NCBI GenBank assembly: GCA_016271365.2
Contig: CM057452.1
Location: 825,064,001 to 825,128,000, forward strand
Reading direction: 5' to 3'
Source: Neoceratodus forsteri
Lineage: Eukaryota > Chordata > Ceratodontiformes > Ceratodontidae
Length of the DNA: 64,000 bases
The translations under genes and the position numbers were made by a program. How positions within the stretch are numbered: position 1 is the stretch's first letter; every line of letters starts with the position of its first letter. The notes beneath the pieces are model-generated. The model was given only the letters and a program-made list of their open reading frames with translations, did not search any database and was not told the origin of the DNA. Below, one piece after another: positions 20,289 through 30,905 of this stretch.

Positions 20289-21372
20289 CATAGAAACACA
20301 GAATTTGTCAGCAGATAAGGACCACCAGGCCCATCTAGTCTGCCCGTAGCCCTACACTAGTTTGTGTCCTTCAACCCCACCTGGTCAATGACTTTTCACT
20401 CCTCCTTCCCTCCTCTAAGGTTCCTTTATGTCTGTCCCAGGCATGTTTAAATCCATTCACCATGCTTTCCCCCACTACCTCCTGTGGCAGACCATTCTAT
20501 GCATCCACCACCTTCTCTGTGAAAAAAAAACTTCCACACATATCCTCTTAACCTGCCCTCCTCCAATTTCACATCATGCCCCCTCATTCTTGTACTCCTC
20601 CTATATTAAAAGAGGTCTCCCCTTGCCCTTTGTTTAAGCCCTTAAGGTACTTGACTGTATCTATCATGTCCCCCAATCCCTCCTCTCCTCCAGCAAGTAT
20701 GTATTGAGGTCCTTTAATCTCTTATCATATGTCTGCCAATGCAAGCCCTGTACCATCTCAGTTGCCCTTCTCTGGACCGCCTCTACCATATCAATGTCCT
20801 TATGAAGGCATGGCCTCCAGAACTGCACACAGTACTCTAGTTGAGGCCTCACCAGTATTTTAAACAAAGACATCACTACCTCCTGGCTCCTGCTAGTGTT
20901 ACCCCTGCTTATGCACCCCAGCATACCACTGGCCCTCCCTGCAGCCTTTGTACTCTGCTTAGACATCTTTAGGTCATCTGAAATGATAACCCCCAGGTCC
21001 CTTTCTTTCTTGGTGATCGCCAGCCACTCCTCCCCCCATCCTGTAGCTCTCCCCAGGGTTCCCTCATCCCAGGTGCATTAGTTTGCACTTCTTTGAACTG
21101 AACCTCATTTGCCACAAATTATTATTCAAAGTTCCCCAGGTCCTTCCTCATTCTCTTCACCACATCTGGAGTATCCATCCTGTTGCAAATCTTGGTGTCA
21201 TCTGCAAACAGGAAAACCTTTACCTCCAGCCCTACTGCAATGTTACTGATGAAGACATTAAACAGGACTGGCCCAAGGACTGATCCCTGAAGTACCCTGC
21301 TGGTCAGTTTATACAGCACCAGTGCAGGAGAGCCACAGAATTGCCTGACTATCCACTGCAATATTTTGTCTC
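20289..21372 (-). pseudogene. CR1 LINE, reverse-oriented 3' half
   Basis: The CR1 3' end lies at 20289 (CATAGAAACACAGAATTTGTC on the plus strand, reading out as the terminal block on minus). Going up the minus strand: LLEERRDWG at 20670, RATEMVQGL at 20740, RPQLEYCVQFWRPCL at 20830, then FLFADDTKICN at 21190 and LQGSVLGPVLFNVFI at 21260. The frame is broken around 21000-21120. Left flank (20073-20288) shows GACAGG repeats and otherwise nothing. Confidence 0.88.
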
Positions 21373-21379
21373 TGCACTG

Positions 21380-21905
21380 ATTCTTTGATAGAGTGATAGA
21401 CTCCGTTGAGGATGGGGAAAAACTTCAGGTGGACCTCAACAAACTGGCAAATTGGTCAGACTCCTGCAGTTTCAAATTCAATGCAGCCAAAGGTAAGTTG
21501 CTACAGTTGGTGAAGAAAAACAGAAGTAGGATTGATAAAATGTGTTGGGCTCCTCCTGTAGCAGTGGAGGTGGAATAGGACCTAAAAACATAATAGACAA
21601 GGGGCTAAAGTATAACAAGAACTTTGTGACCACTGTTAAGAAGGCCAGCAGATTGTTAGGGAGCACAAAAAGGGAGAGACCAGCAGGGCAGGGATGTAAT
21701 CCTGCCTCTTGACAAATGCCCTGGTCATGCCCCACCTGAAATACTGCATGCAGTTCTGGTTTCCTCAATACAAAAATTAGATTGAGTCACTCGATAGTGT
21801 GCAACACAGGGCCATCAAAGTGATCAGGTTTATGGAACACAAAAGTTACAAGGAGAGGCTGGTGATCGTTAATATGTTTATGATGGAGAAAAGGGTAGCA
21901 CAAGA
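21380..21905 (+). pseudogene. CR1-type LINE fragment, part 1 (interrupted)
   Basis: KLQVDLNKLANWSDSCSFKFNAAKGK (21420-21500; shown partly for orientation as DLNKLANWSD) and following broken frames are CR1 C-terminal sequence. Homology stops near 21905 and resumes at about 22445. Confidence 0.7.
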
Positions 21906-22444
21906 TATTAGCATCGACAGGTGCTGGGCACCTACAGTAACGGTGTGATGCAATTCATGGTGCATGTCTGCAGGCTACGGTAGGGTAGGGGTGGGCCAGA
22001 ATCGGGGCGGGTAAATATAGCAACAGGATGTTGCAATACGTATGCACGTGGGGGGGAGTGACCACACACAGCGAGGGGTGGGAGGGTATGTGAGGGGTGG
22101 TGCCATGGTGGGTTGTCGAGCTGACCCCATGGCATGGTGGGTGGGTTGGTAGCATTGGTGGGCAGGGTACTGGGTTCGGGTCCAGGTGCTGGTGCATTTT
22201 TTTGTGCCCGGCCTGAACCTTTTTTTTAAATGTTTTTCACCCTCCCCCCAACATGCACCCCCTGGACTTGAGAATCCTTAGGTAGGGGGGTTCAGGGGGC
22301 ACAGCCCCCCACATAAAACATTAAAAAAACTAAGCCGTTTTGCTGTGTGCTGGGGTATCAGAGTACTGAAATAAATTTTCAGCACTCTGACTTCACAATA
22401 ATGTTGATCGCCTTTAAGTTTTCGCCGTGATCACATAAACCCTA
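21906..22444. mobile_element. ~540-bp GC-rich insertion splitting a CR1 copy
   Basis: The block begins near AGGTGCTGGGCACCT (a perfect small hairpin) and ends near CGTGATCACATAAACC. It has a G-rich half (22040-22200) and an AT-rich end, and includes a CAGGGGGCACAGCCCCCC inverted motif near 22290. No coding sequence and no clear terminal repeats. I infer insertion because CR1 C-terminal homology flanks it on both sides. Confidence 0.5.
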
Positions 22445-22850
22445 GAAAAGGAGGCTAAGAGGAACCAAAATCATACTCAAATGTTTTGGTAAGTTCAGAC
22501 AGATCTTGTATCCTCCAGCATGATATTGGGGCATGCAAGTTAAGAGGTTGCAAATTCAGCAGTAATATTAGGAAAAGGTTTGTCTTCCACAGAGTGGTTA
22601 ACCTATGGAATAGCCTAACAGTAGAGGCAGTGAACAAGAAAACAATACAGGCCTTCAAGGTAAGTCTGGACAAACTTCTGTTTACCAAGGGAATTCCTGT
22701 ATACTGTGGATAGTAGAATGGTAAGGAACCCCTTAAAATTAGTACATTTGCACAGCACATTTATTCATGCCTGCTTATGAAGCAGGGGGAGGACATGCTA
22801 GAGCAATGAGTCTCTTCCAACCACAAATTACTATGTTACTATGACAGGAC
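22445..22850 (+). pseudogene. CR1-type LINE fragment, part 2 with 3' end
   Basis: Contains FSSNIRKRFVFHRVVNLWNS (22560-22620), the CR1 penultimate block, followed by AFKVSLDKLLF. It ends with TTACTATGTTACTATGA at 22827-22843, a CR1-style octamer end. Confidence 0.8.
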
Positions 22851-23027
22851 AAGAAAGGAAAAGGATGGGAAGGGAAAATATTGTTTTTATAGATCACTAT
22901 TCGTAAACACTATAACCCAAAGAACCTTGCAGTCCAGGAAGGGTTAGCAACAGCCATTAGGTGTGTGGTTAACAAGAAAGGTTAAGTGAGTGTACAGGAG
23001 AAGATAAAGTGAAATTTTCTTTTGGCA

Positions 23028-23112
23028 AGGCAATGCAATTTATTTATTTAATTAGTTTTTGTTGACCAGGAAAGAAGGACTAGAAATACTGCCTATTTTC
23101 AGTCTTGTGCTG
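23028..23112 (-). mobile_element. Short LINE tail (tail family A), minus strand
   Basis: TTTATTTATTTAATTAG then TTGACCAGGAAAG and GCTGGGGGAGG: the reverse complement of the 3' tail of the LINE at 30908-35550, diverged. 22851-23027 and 23113-23221 are unassigned. Confidence 0.5.
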
Positions 23113-23221
23113 GGGGAGGGGTCAGAAGCAAACCAAATGAAACTGAACAAAATTTAACTATTTGTGGTATTTTAGTGAACATGTTGATCTAAAGTTCCAT
23201 TGGAGTAATGTACATAAATTA

Positions 23222-24340
23222 AACTCTTGAATGCATTTGACATGGCGGACCACAACATCCTCCTAGAAAAACTAATGAAAATGGGAGTTGCAGCATAAGT
23301 GAACTCCTGGTTCACATCTTACTTAACCAGCCATAGGCAGTCAGTAGCCACAGACCACACCCTGTTATAGGTGGAATACCTCTTTGGGGGGTCCACAAGG
23401 ATCAACTCTGGGTCCTTGTTATTCCTGGTTTATGTGAATGACCTCCCTGGACATATACACCGCTCCAAGATAAAACTCTATGAGGATGACATAGTGTAGT
23501 TCTCATTGTGACAATGACCAATTTCTCCCAAATGGAGAAAAAAACAATCAGATTTTCATACCTTCCAAAAGTGCATTGTCTCTACAAAGATGGTCCTAAG
23601 TGGGAAAAAGACCCAGACTATGGCCTTCCATAGAAAAGGATAAAAAAAAACAGACACCAGGAATCTAAAAACCCAGCTCCCTGATGGTTCTACCATCAAA
23701 GAAATCAAAGAATACAAATACTTCAAAAAGAAAATTGATAATACCCTAACCTTTGAGAACCATGTTATATCAACAGTCAAAAAAGTGAATTCCAGTTTTA
23801 AAGTACTCAGCTGCAATGCCCATACCATACCCAAAAGAGCCAGACTGACTCTAGTCACCCAGCTGCTGTTGCCAGTTCTATAGCATTGAACCAGAGTCTA
23901 CCAGTAGGCAGACAACTCCTTAATGGAAAAACTGGACATAACCTACCACAACAGACAAGATTTGTCCTCAGATGTCCATATCGCATACACCACTATGAAA
24001 TGTTCAATAAACTAAACTGGAATTCTCTCAAAATCAGAAGGGAAAAACCAAGGCAATCATGGTTTACAAAATAGTTAAGTACCATATAACTGGATACCAA
24101 AACTTAGTAAACAACTTCTCTAGAAACAAATACAGTATGCAAGAGATCAAAAATAGGGACCTCCATGTCCCCAGGGCCCAAACCAAGTATAGGAAAATGA
24201 CCCTTGATTACTTCATCTCAAAAACTTGAAACGTCTTGTCTCCTGCATCAGGTAGGAGTAATAGTGTGTCTACATTTAAAACCATACTAAAAACAGAATT
24301 CAATGACATTTGTAATTGTAACTAAAGTGAATTTCACTGT
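23222..24340 (+). pseudogene. LINE reverse-transcriptase fragment (CR1/L2/Jockey-like)
   Basis: Broken frames contain FDMADHNILLEKLMKMG at 23240, a QS/STR block standing where SGVPQGS is expected near 23395, and LYEDDIV near 23480 where the Y/F-ADD active site is expected. Distal parts show ISKTWN near 24210 and a lysine-rich end near 24290. Ala to Glu at the active-site block and many stops show decay. I cannot assign the clade more closely. Confidence 0.6.
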
Positions 24341-24589
24341 CTGAGTGATCCTTTAACAGTGTAACAACCTTCCCTGTATCAGCATTTGATGTCTTGGTAC
24401 ATACATTGTGTTTGTATTCCTATTTGTCAATGCTGATACTAATGTACTGAGTTTGCTTCCTATCTGTAAATGTCAAAGCCATTGTAGGGTACTTAATGAT
24501 AGGACAACTTTGAAAATAGGCCCGTGGTGAGCCTAACAGTTCTTAAAAATAAGACGTCTGTCTTACCTGGAAAGTAAGAGAAAGGTGGT

Positions 24590-24715
24590 TAAGCCAAGGG
24601 AAGCAAATTTACTTGCTAAAGGTCATGCAGAAATTGGAGGTAGCGGGATTGAAATCTGGGTCTCCAGGTACACAGCTCTGTGTTCTAATCACTACGCTAC
24701 ATTGCACTGTAATAC
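24590..24715 (-). mobile_element. tRNA-derived CORE-type SINE, minus strand
   Basis: Read on minus: GTAGCGTAGTGATTAGAAC resembles an A box region, AGATTTCAATCCCG resembles a B box, and TGCATGACCTTTAGCAAGT matches the CORE/MIR-like segment. Its 3' part decays near 24590. Confidence 0.55.
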
Positions 24716-25046
24716 TCTATTTTGAGCCAAAAAAAACCTTTCCAAGCAAGCTAATCAACCTGAGTCTGTTACTTTTCTATTACAGATCCTGTTACACAAA
24801 ATGTAATGCAGCACAGAAGAAGAAACTGAAAAAGATAATGTAAGAACAAGAATAAAAAGCATTACTTAAAAGTGATCTGCGTATTTTTAGTCAACGGAAG
24901 ATCAGATGTACGTCACTGTGAAGTCCAGTTTAATTTGTGTTTGTCCAAAAATTGCTTGAATGAAATCTGAAGTCCATTTCTAATCATAGCAAATAAAATA
25001 AAATACAAATATAGTGCTGCTTGCAAGGATAAAACACTCTGTGATA

Positions 25047-25130
25047 AAGACAGAATCGTAGAATTGTGCCAGCAGATAAGGACCATTTGTCCCATCAAGT
25101 CTTCCCGAGATAGCCCCACCCCATCACTCT
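25047..25130 (-). mobile_element. CR1 3'-end fragment, minus strand
   Basis: CAGCAGATAAGGACC with downstream CCCATCAAGTCTTCCC is the reverse of the CR1 terminal region seen at 20289. Only ~80 bp remain. 24716-25046 is unassigned. Confidence 0.65.
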
Positions 25131-25245
25131 TTTATCTCCCACCCCGTTACACTTTCCTGCATGACAGCTTGGAATAATTGCCATTGGACTGGATTGTGCT
25201 CCTACAGTATCCTACAAGATATCACTAGCAGAAGCACATAATCAC

Positions 25246-25600
25246 TAAAGCTCAGAGTTGGTAGCACACTCTCCTTTGGACAATCAAGAGGTCAAGCCAC
25301 ACAGTGCTGACTTGGGCACATACTGACTGCTATCACAGCAGTGCAGTAAGTACTAAGAAAAGTGCTGTCCTGCTGAACATGTCATCCTTTGGCTGAGACA
25401 TCTAACTGAGGTGCCTTCTACCTATGTTTGATGGTAAGCTACATGAAAGTAAGTACCATGTGATACTTTTTGTAAAAGCAGTTGAAAACCCCAATGTCCT
25501 GACCAGCATACTTTCATTCATAAAACAAGCTGAAATGCAATTCTTCATGTCTACATGGATATAAAGTCCTTAATGACTGCAAATTACTGCAAAAAATCCT
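25246..25600 (+). mobile_element. tRNA-derived SINE
   Basis: AGCTCAGAGTTGGTAGCAC resembles a tRNA 5' half and A box; AGAGGTCAAGCCA sits where a B box would be. Downstream, TTTGGCTGAGACATCTAACTG and AATGTCCTGACCAGCATA match, with divergence, the body of an old vertebrate SINE whose consensus I recall as containing GATGAGACGTTAAACCGAGG and GTGTCCTGGCC. Family name not assigned. Confidence 0.5.
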
Positions 25601-25617
25601 TGGACTAACAGTATCTT

Positions 25618-26395
25618 AAATATTGCTTTATTTATTTACTATTATTTATTTGAAGAGTTTTGCCAGGAAAGGCATACTGAGCTGAAATAGTTCATCTCCA
25701 GATGTGCCCTGGGGGAAGAGGAGCAGGGATACAGTATGATAAAAAAACAGTGTACAGTAAACTAGCAGAAACAATATACAAGAGTGTAGAGGTAATATAC
25801 AGTTATTTACACACATGTACACAAAATGGACCCTAGAGTACAGTAGAGTGGCAGTTCTGGCAATGGGCAGAATTGTACAAATTTCAGCTAGGGCTCACAA
25901 ATTGAAGGCCATCTATGCTGAGTCAGAGCATGCAGAAAATTGGGGGTGTCAGTAGCAGTTGCAAGAGGGAGTGGTAAGTTCAGACAGGAGAGGGGGCAAG
26001 GGAGAAGGAGGACGAGGCAGACCAGATGCATAATGGATGTGAGTTCTAGAGTTTGGGGAAGTGGTAGGAGAATGCCGCTTGGCCAGCCAAGGAGATTCTT
26101 GGTGGGAGAGTAAGAGAGCAGAAAGAGGAACTACAAAGGGCATAGGAGAGGGCTAGGGCAGGGAGAAGATAGAGGAAAGGTAAAATAGGAGAGAGCCCAG
26201 CCAGCATTTGGCAATGAAAGTAGTGCAATGGGCCAGGCATCTGTCCTCAAGTGAGGGGAAGGAACGGGATGTAGAAAGGGAACAGTGGTGAATTTGAGGC
26301 AGAACATCCAGTGCTAAGTGGCAAAAAGAGTGATAAAGTGGGTGCAGTATGTAATTTGTACTGTACTTTGAAATGTAGTGCATATGAAAGAAGGT
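25618..26395 (-). pseudogene. 5'-truncated LINE (same group as 30908-35550), minus strand
   Basis: On the plus strand the tail comes first: TTTATTTATTTACTATTATT, then GCCAGGAAAGGCATACTGAGC. Minus-strand frames 26395-25949 give CFAKCWLGS-like and LAGQAAFSYHFPKL, which aligns to STGQSGLSYHLPSLWN of the 4.6-kb LINE. The copy is dead and very short. Confidence 0.7.
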
Positions 26396-27055
26396 ATATA
26401 AAAGTACAATGAACTAATGTGTTCCTTCATTCATGCATGCATATAAAAAATATTTTAGCAGTATATAAAATGTTTTAGAAAGCAAGAAGGAATAGCCCAT
26501 TCTGCAACCACATGTTGACAATCAAAGACAACTTACACACAGCTCCTTACACCCTTCCCCTTCTCCTCCTCAGTACTTCAACCTCCAACTAATCTCCATA
26601 TGTCTCCACCTTCTGCTAAATACTAACTTCTCCATTCCTTTCTACTATCTTTTCATCCTGTCTTACTCCCTATCCCCCTTCCTCTGTCTGAGACAAATCC
26701 CCCGCTGGTGGCTTTCAGTATGTAGCCAAGCACTTAGCAACAATTTATGTTTATTCTTCATCACCCTTATGTCAACGTAGCTTAGATGATCTGTATATTA
26801 GAATTACAAAAGAACCCCACAGCAAATGCACTGGAGCATGGGTTATCCCGGATGATATTGGCCCCACAGCCAAATGCAAAAAATAACATAAATTGCACAT
26901 ACCCCAATAATGCAAAGCATCATGGGAAGTATTTGCAAGTGCCAATGTATTAATTTGGACTGACTCTGCTATTAGAATGTTTTGTAGCTTAGAACTACGT
27001 AACTATCATCTGTAACCTGTATGTTAATCCACTGTTCAATGTATCCACATCCTAT
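26396..27055. other. Unassigned AT-rich sequence
   Basis: No gene or named repeat recognised. It runs into an (AT)n stretch used as target by the Tc1-like element. Confidence 0.35.
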
Positions 27056-27076
27056 ATATATATATATATATATATA

Positions 27077-28002
27077 CACTACCGGTCAAAAGTTTTAGAA
27101 CACCCCCATTTTTCCAGTTTTTATTGAAATTTACACAGGTTAATGTCTCAATGTACTCTGAAATTAAAGCATAGAACAAATAAACAATTGGAGATAAAAA
27201 AGAAACCATAGAATCATTTTGTTTAACAAAATTTAATCTAAATTTTTGACTCATCAAAGTAGCCACCTTTTGCAGATATACTGTAACCGTCGAACACATT
27301 CATGGCATTATTCCTACAATGGACATCAAATATTGTTTGGGAAGTTCTTCCCAACACTGTTGCAGAAGTTCCCACAAATGTGTTGCACTTGTAGGTTGCT
27401 TTGCTTTCACCCTTCTGTCCAGTTCATCCCAAACCAGCTCAATGGGGTTTAAGTCTGGAGACTGTGCTGGCCATTCCATGATTTGAAGCCTACCGTCTTG
27501 TTCTTTTCCTCGAAGGTAGTTCTGACATAGCCTGGAGGTATGTTTTGTGTCATTATCTTGCTGTAGGATGAACCCCTGACCAACTAGGCGTAGACCAGAG
27601 GGTATTGCATGGTGCTGCAAAATGCTGTGGTAGCCCTTTTGGTTCAGGGTGCCAGTCACTCTGTGCTGTTGTCCTGTGAGCCGCCTATCACGCAAGCTGT
27701 TGACTCTCAGAAACTTGTCTTCTGATTCTGTTGTGGCTTTGGGTCTGCCAGACCTCTTCCTGTCAGAGTTTTCTCCAGTTTCCAAGTGCCTTTTGATGGT
27801 GTAGGAAACTGTACTCACGGACACCTTGGCTTTCTTTGCAATTTCTCTACAGCAGTTTTTGCTAACCTAAACTTTTTTTTTAACCTCTAGCAGTTTACCG
27901 CTTACCTTTGTACCATTTCAGGTTATTCACTGGACTTGAATTGCTTAAATTTCAATAAAAACTGGAAAAATGGGGGTGTTCTAAAACTTTTGACCGGTAG
28001 TG
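27077..28002 (-). mobile_element. Tc1/mariner-type transposon, internally deleted
   Basis: Terminal inverted repeats of 57 bp are identical: 27077-27133 and 27946-28002, starting CACTACCGGTCAAAAG. TA dinucleotides flank both ends (27075-27076, 28003-28004) inside a TA-rich target, as expected for this superfamily. Total length is 926 bp; autonomous relatives are about 1.3-1.6 kb. Perfect repeats imply relatively recent activity, but only where a full-length transposase is supplied elsewhere. Confidence 0.95.
27300..27870 (-). pseudogene. Tc1-type transposase, internal deletion
   Basis: The minus strand encodes an N-terminal helix-turn-helix part (EIAKKAKVSVSTVSYTIKR, then GRPKATTESEDKFL, an AT-hook-like GRPK motif) and a C-terminal catalytic part (ILQQDNDTKHTS, WPAQSPDLNPIE, WDELDRRVK). 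The second Asp (QQDND) and the Glu (NPIE) of the DDE triad are present. The segment between, with the first Asp, is missing: RLTGQQHRVTGTLNQKGYHS jumps directly to the late domain. No start codon is secure; the frame continues upstream past the HTH start. The product cannot be catalytic, though the reading frame is otherwise kept over about 174 codons. Confidence 0.9.
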
Positions 28003-28051
28003 TATATATATATCATGTTTTATGTCTGTACTATCTGTATTTTGATTATCG

Positions 28052-28135
28052 ACATGGAACCTCTGTAAAAGAGTCATTCTGGCTCAAAGGTATTAATCTG
28101 CATCTGAAATAAATAAAAAACTTAAAAATAAATGT
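28052..28135 (+). mobile_element. LINE/SINE tail insertion (tail family B)
   Basis: GGAACCTCTGTAAAAGAGTC, then GGCTCAAAGGTATTAATC and AAATAAATAAA. Same tail as 4515 and 61470. It sits 50 bases from the Tc1-like element. Confidence 0.7.
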
Positions 28136-29504
28136 TCTTCATTTTTTACTAGTAATAAAGCATTGTTTTTAACTGTGGACGAGGCATAGGTCTGGAAGCA
28201 TAGGCAGTTATAAAATTTACAAGTAGCACTTTATGATTATCAGTAATAAAACAGAAATATTAAAGTTGTACATGATAGCTCTTAATACAGGCAGTACAAA
28301 CAAAAATCCTTCCTCTGTGTCTCTCTGTCTCTCAAATCTGAAATGAAAAACATTGCTCTCTTTATATAATATTTTTTTCCTGACAGTTTAAACTCTGCTT
28401 CCTGTTATTGTCAATTACCAGCTCCTGTTTTTTTTTTTACAAAATATATCAAGAGTTTGTCAATTTCTTTCCTATGACCAGTCTGAAGACAGTTCATTTA
28501 ATCTTAACAGATGCAACAAAATAAACCACTCTGTCCCAGAGATGGTTTCTTGTCACAGTTCTGTTAACAATTTGTGGAGGTCCAAATATATTTCAAGATT
28601 AACCCTATTACAGACTATTACCTTTTTAAGAAACCCAAATAGCTTTTTGCAATCATTTCAAACAATATAACTACCATAGATATCTTTGCAAAGTCAAGGA
28701 TACAAGTTTCACATAAAGATTGACATATATTGTTAACCACAGAGAAGCAAAGGGGAAAAGAAGGAATAGAAGCAGCAAGCAAAGGAAGGGGAGATAATGG
28801 AAAATTGTGGGACCATCAAAGTGGCCAATTCTTAGGTGCCACAATAAAAATGTGATTGCGCAATCAGACGGGCAAGAGACAGAAAAGTGGTAGAATAGGC
28901 CAGGACAAAATAGAACCTTGTTTTTAACTCTCTCTCTCTCTACATAACAAATGAGACAGGGTCTTACCAACCCTGTCACAGGCATGTTAAGCCCTGTTTA
29001 TACTGACCAGGTTGTTACACACTGGTGTGTATCATGTGGGTGTCAGTCTGCACCTAGTCATTTTTGAAGTGCTGTACATCATTTAAGGACACAAGCTTCC
29101 ACACCAGTGTCACACTTGTGTCTTGTGAACTGGGTTCTGAGACCAGTCCTACAAAGGCATGCATAAGTGTATTGTGGGGCTAAATTACCCTCAAGCAGTG
29201 CTATGTGAAGTGGCCACTGTTTACACTACTCTTGAAAACATCCACACCAGTTCAGCTTCTCTGTCTAGGAGAGGAATAAAACAGCCACACCGGTTTGATG
29301 CCTGCACAGTTTACACTTGTAAATGAATGTGGGTGTGGTTCTCCAAACCACCTACACTGGTGTAGAAATGGCCAGTGTAACTTGGGTTATACATACTCAT
29401 AAGGTGAATGCTAAGCATCTGTGAGTAGCACACAGTGCCATACCACCCAACAGATAAGGTATTATTCTGGTGCATTCTTTTCTTGGTGTGTGAATGCCTC
29501 TAAG
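28136..29504. other. Unassigned; 28975-29390 repeats an ACACTGGTGT-like motif
   Basis: No gene seen. Between 28975 and 29390, CACTGGTGT/CACCAGTGT-like words occur about six times in both orientations, bounded by GTTTATACTGACCAGG and GGCCAGTGTAACTTGGG. This could be a non-autonomous DNA transposon, but terminal repeats are not clean. Confidence 0.3.
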
Positions 29505-30190
29505 GGGGCATTTTCAAAATGTTAAAGGCATGGGCAGTCCATGTACTAGCAATTGCCACTATACCATTGCCAACAGACAAAATATGTATATGTTCTGCCA
29601 ACATAATGATTTCTAAAATAAGCATTACAATTAGTAGTAAGCATGGAAATAAGCAATTTAAAAATAGTTGTCACCGTTTTTTCAGCCATTTCCTTATGAC
29701 TACCCTTTTGAGAGGATGCTATCCCCAGCAATATAGCAAAAAAGGTGTGCTGGTAAATATACATCATACCAAAACAGGCAGAAATAATTAGCTCTTAATA
29801 ATAATCTCACAGATTGGTTTGTTGCTGTACCACATTAAGGTAGTCAACCCCACAGAGTACCACACACACTATGAATCCAACCAATCCATTTCACCTTGTT
29901 AAAATCTCTCCAAATATCATTCTTTCACAACCTACAGCTCACTTGTACCCATTCACAAAAAGAGAAGCCGTCCCTGTCATAGTTTCTCCTCATCTGCCAT
30001 GCATTGCCACAGTACAAGCAATTCACATAACATACAAGGAATGTTAAGAAATTATGGCTGAGATCAGTCTTATCTATACACACTAGCTAAATGGAGATAA
30101 CTTCCAGGTGGGTACATCACAGTCATACATACAATAATAATGGGGGGCAGTATTAATGGAATCAGACTGAGACAGAAAAATACCCCAAAA
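29505..30190. repeat. Unnamed interspersed repeat, copy 1 (uninterrupted)
   Basis: This 690-bp stretch matches in order three separated pieces of the second copy: 29505-29670 with 30399-30540, 29685-29735 with 30865-30905, and 29740-30190 with 35555-36005. Shared words include TTACAATTAGTAGT, CCCCAGCAATATAGCAAAAAA and TTAAGAAATT(A/G)TGG. No coding potential. Family not named. Confidence 0.7.
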
Positions 30191-30342
30191 CACAGCAAAA
30201 CAATTGATTATAATAAATATTTTATGAAAGTTTAGGTAAGAGGCAGGTACAGTAAGTCACACATCAAGTAAATGTTATGCATGGGAGTGGAGTGCAATGC
30301 CATACACTCAGCATGTAAGAGGTACAGTAGTAACCCACTGCA

Positions 30343-30345
<3 letters not shown>

Positions 30346-30393
<48 letters not shown>
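30346..30393. repeat. (TG)n microsatellite
   Basis: About 23 TG dinucleotides without interruption just before copy 2 of the unnamed repeat. Reading frames across it are spurious. Confidence 0.95.
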
Positions 30394-30394
<1 letters not shown>

Positions 30395-30905
30395 TATAGG
30401 GGGCATTGTTATAATATTTAAGACATTGACAGTCCATCTACTAGTAATTACTATCATGCCTGCCCATATACAGAGTATGGATGTGTGTTTGGCTGACATA
30501 ATGAGTTTCTAATATAAGCACTACAATTAGTAGTTGTGACGGACTTAAACAATCCAAAAATATAAGGTGCAACTCTATTGCATCTTTTAAATCTCAACTG
30601 TTGGCTATGCTTACTACCTCAAGAACATGTAAATGCTATTAAGTACCATTTTTGTAATCCTAAGAAGGTATTCCTATATATACTGAACTTGTTTTACCTA
30701 ATATGTATCCTAATACAGTAAGTGCTCATGTATAAACGCTGTATGTACAGGATGTGAGTACTTTAATGCCTGTATACCTGACTGAATCCACTGAAAATAG
30801 GCTCTGCCTAAAGGATTTTGCATGAAATAAAAAACTAAAAAACTAAAACTGAACTATAAACTACTGATATTTTTCAGCTGTTTTGTATCCCCAGCAATGT
30901 AGCAA
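30395..30905. repeat. Unnamed interspersed repeat, copy 2 left part, with an insertion at 30541-30850
   Basis: 30399-30540 and 30865-30905 match copy 1. Between them, 30541-30850 is foreign and ends in TGCATGAAATAAAAAAC, a diverged tail family B end, so it is probably a small LINE/SINE insertion. Confidence 0.6.

Noticed and set aside
24597..24712. A functional tRNA gene
   Set aside because: Only box-like segments remain, and the body continues into a CORE-type SINE with no cloverleaf.
30297..30512. Open frames with Cys-Val or Thr-His repeats as a protein
   Set aside because: They are translations of the (TG)n microsatellite.
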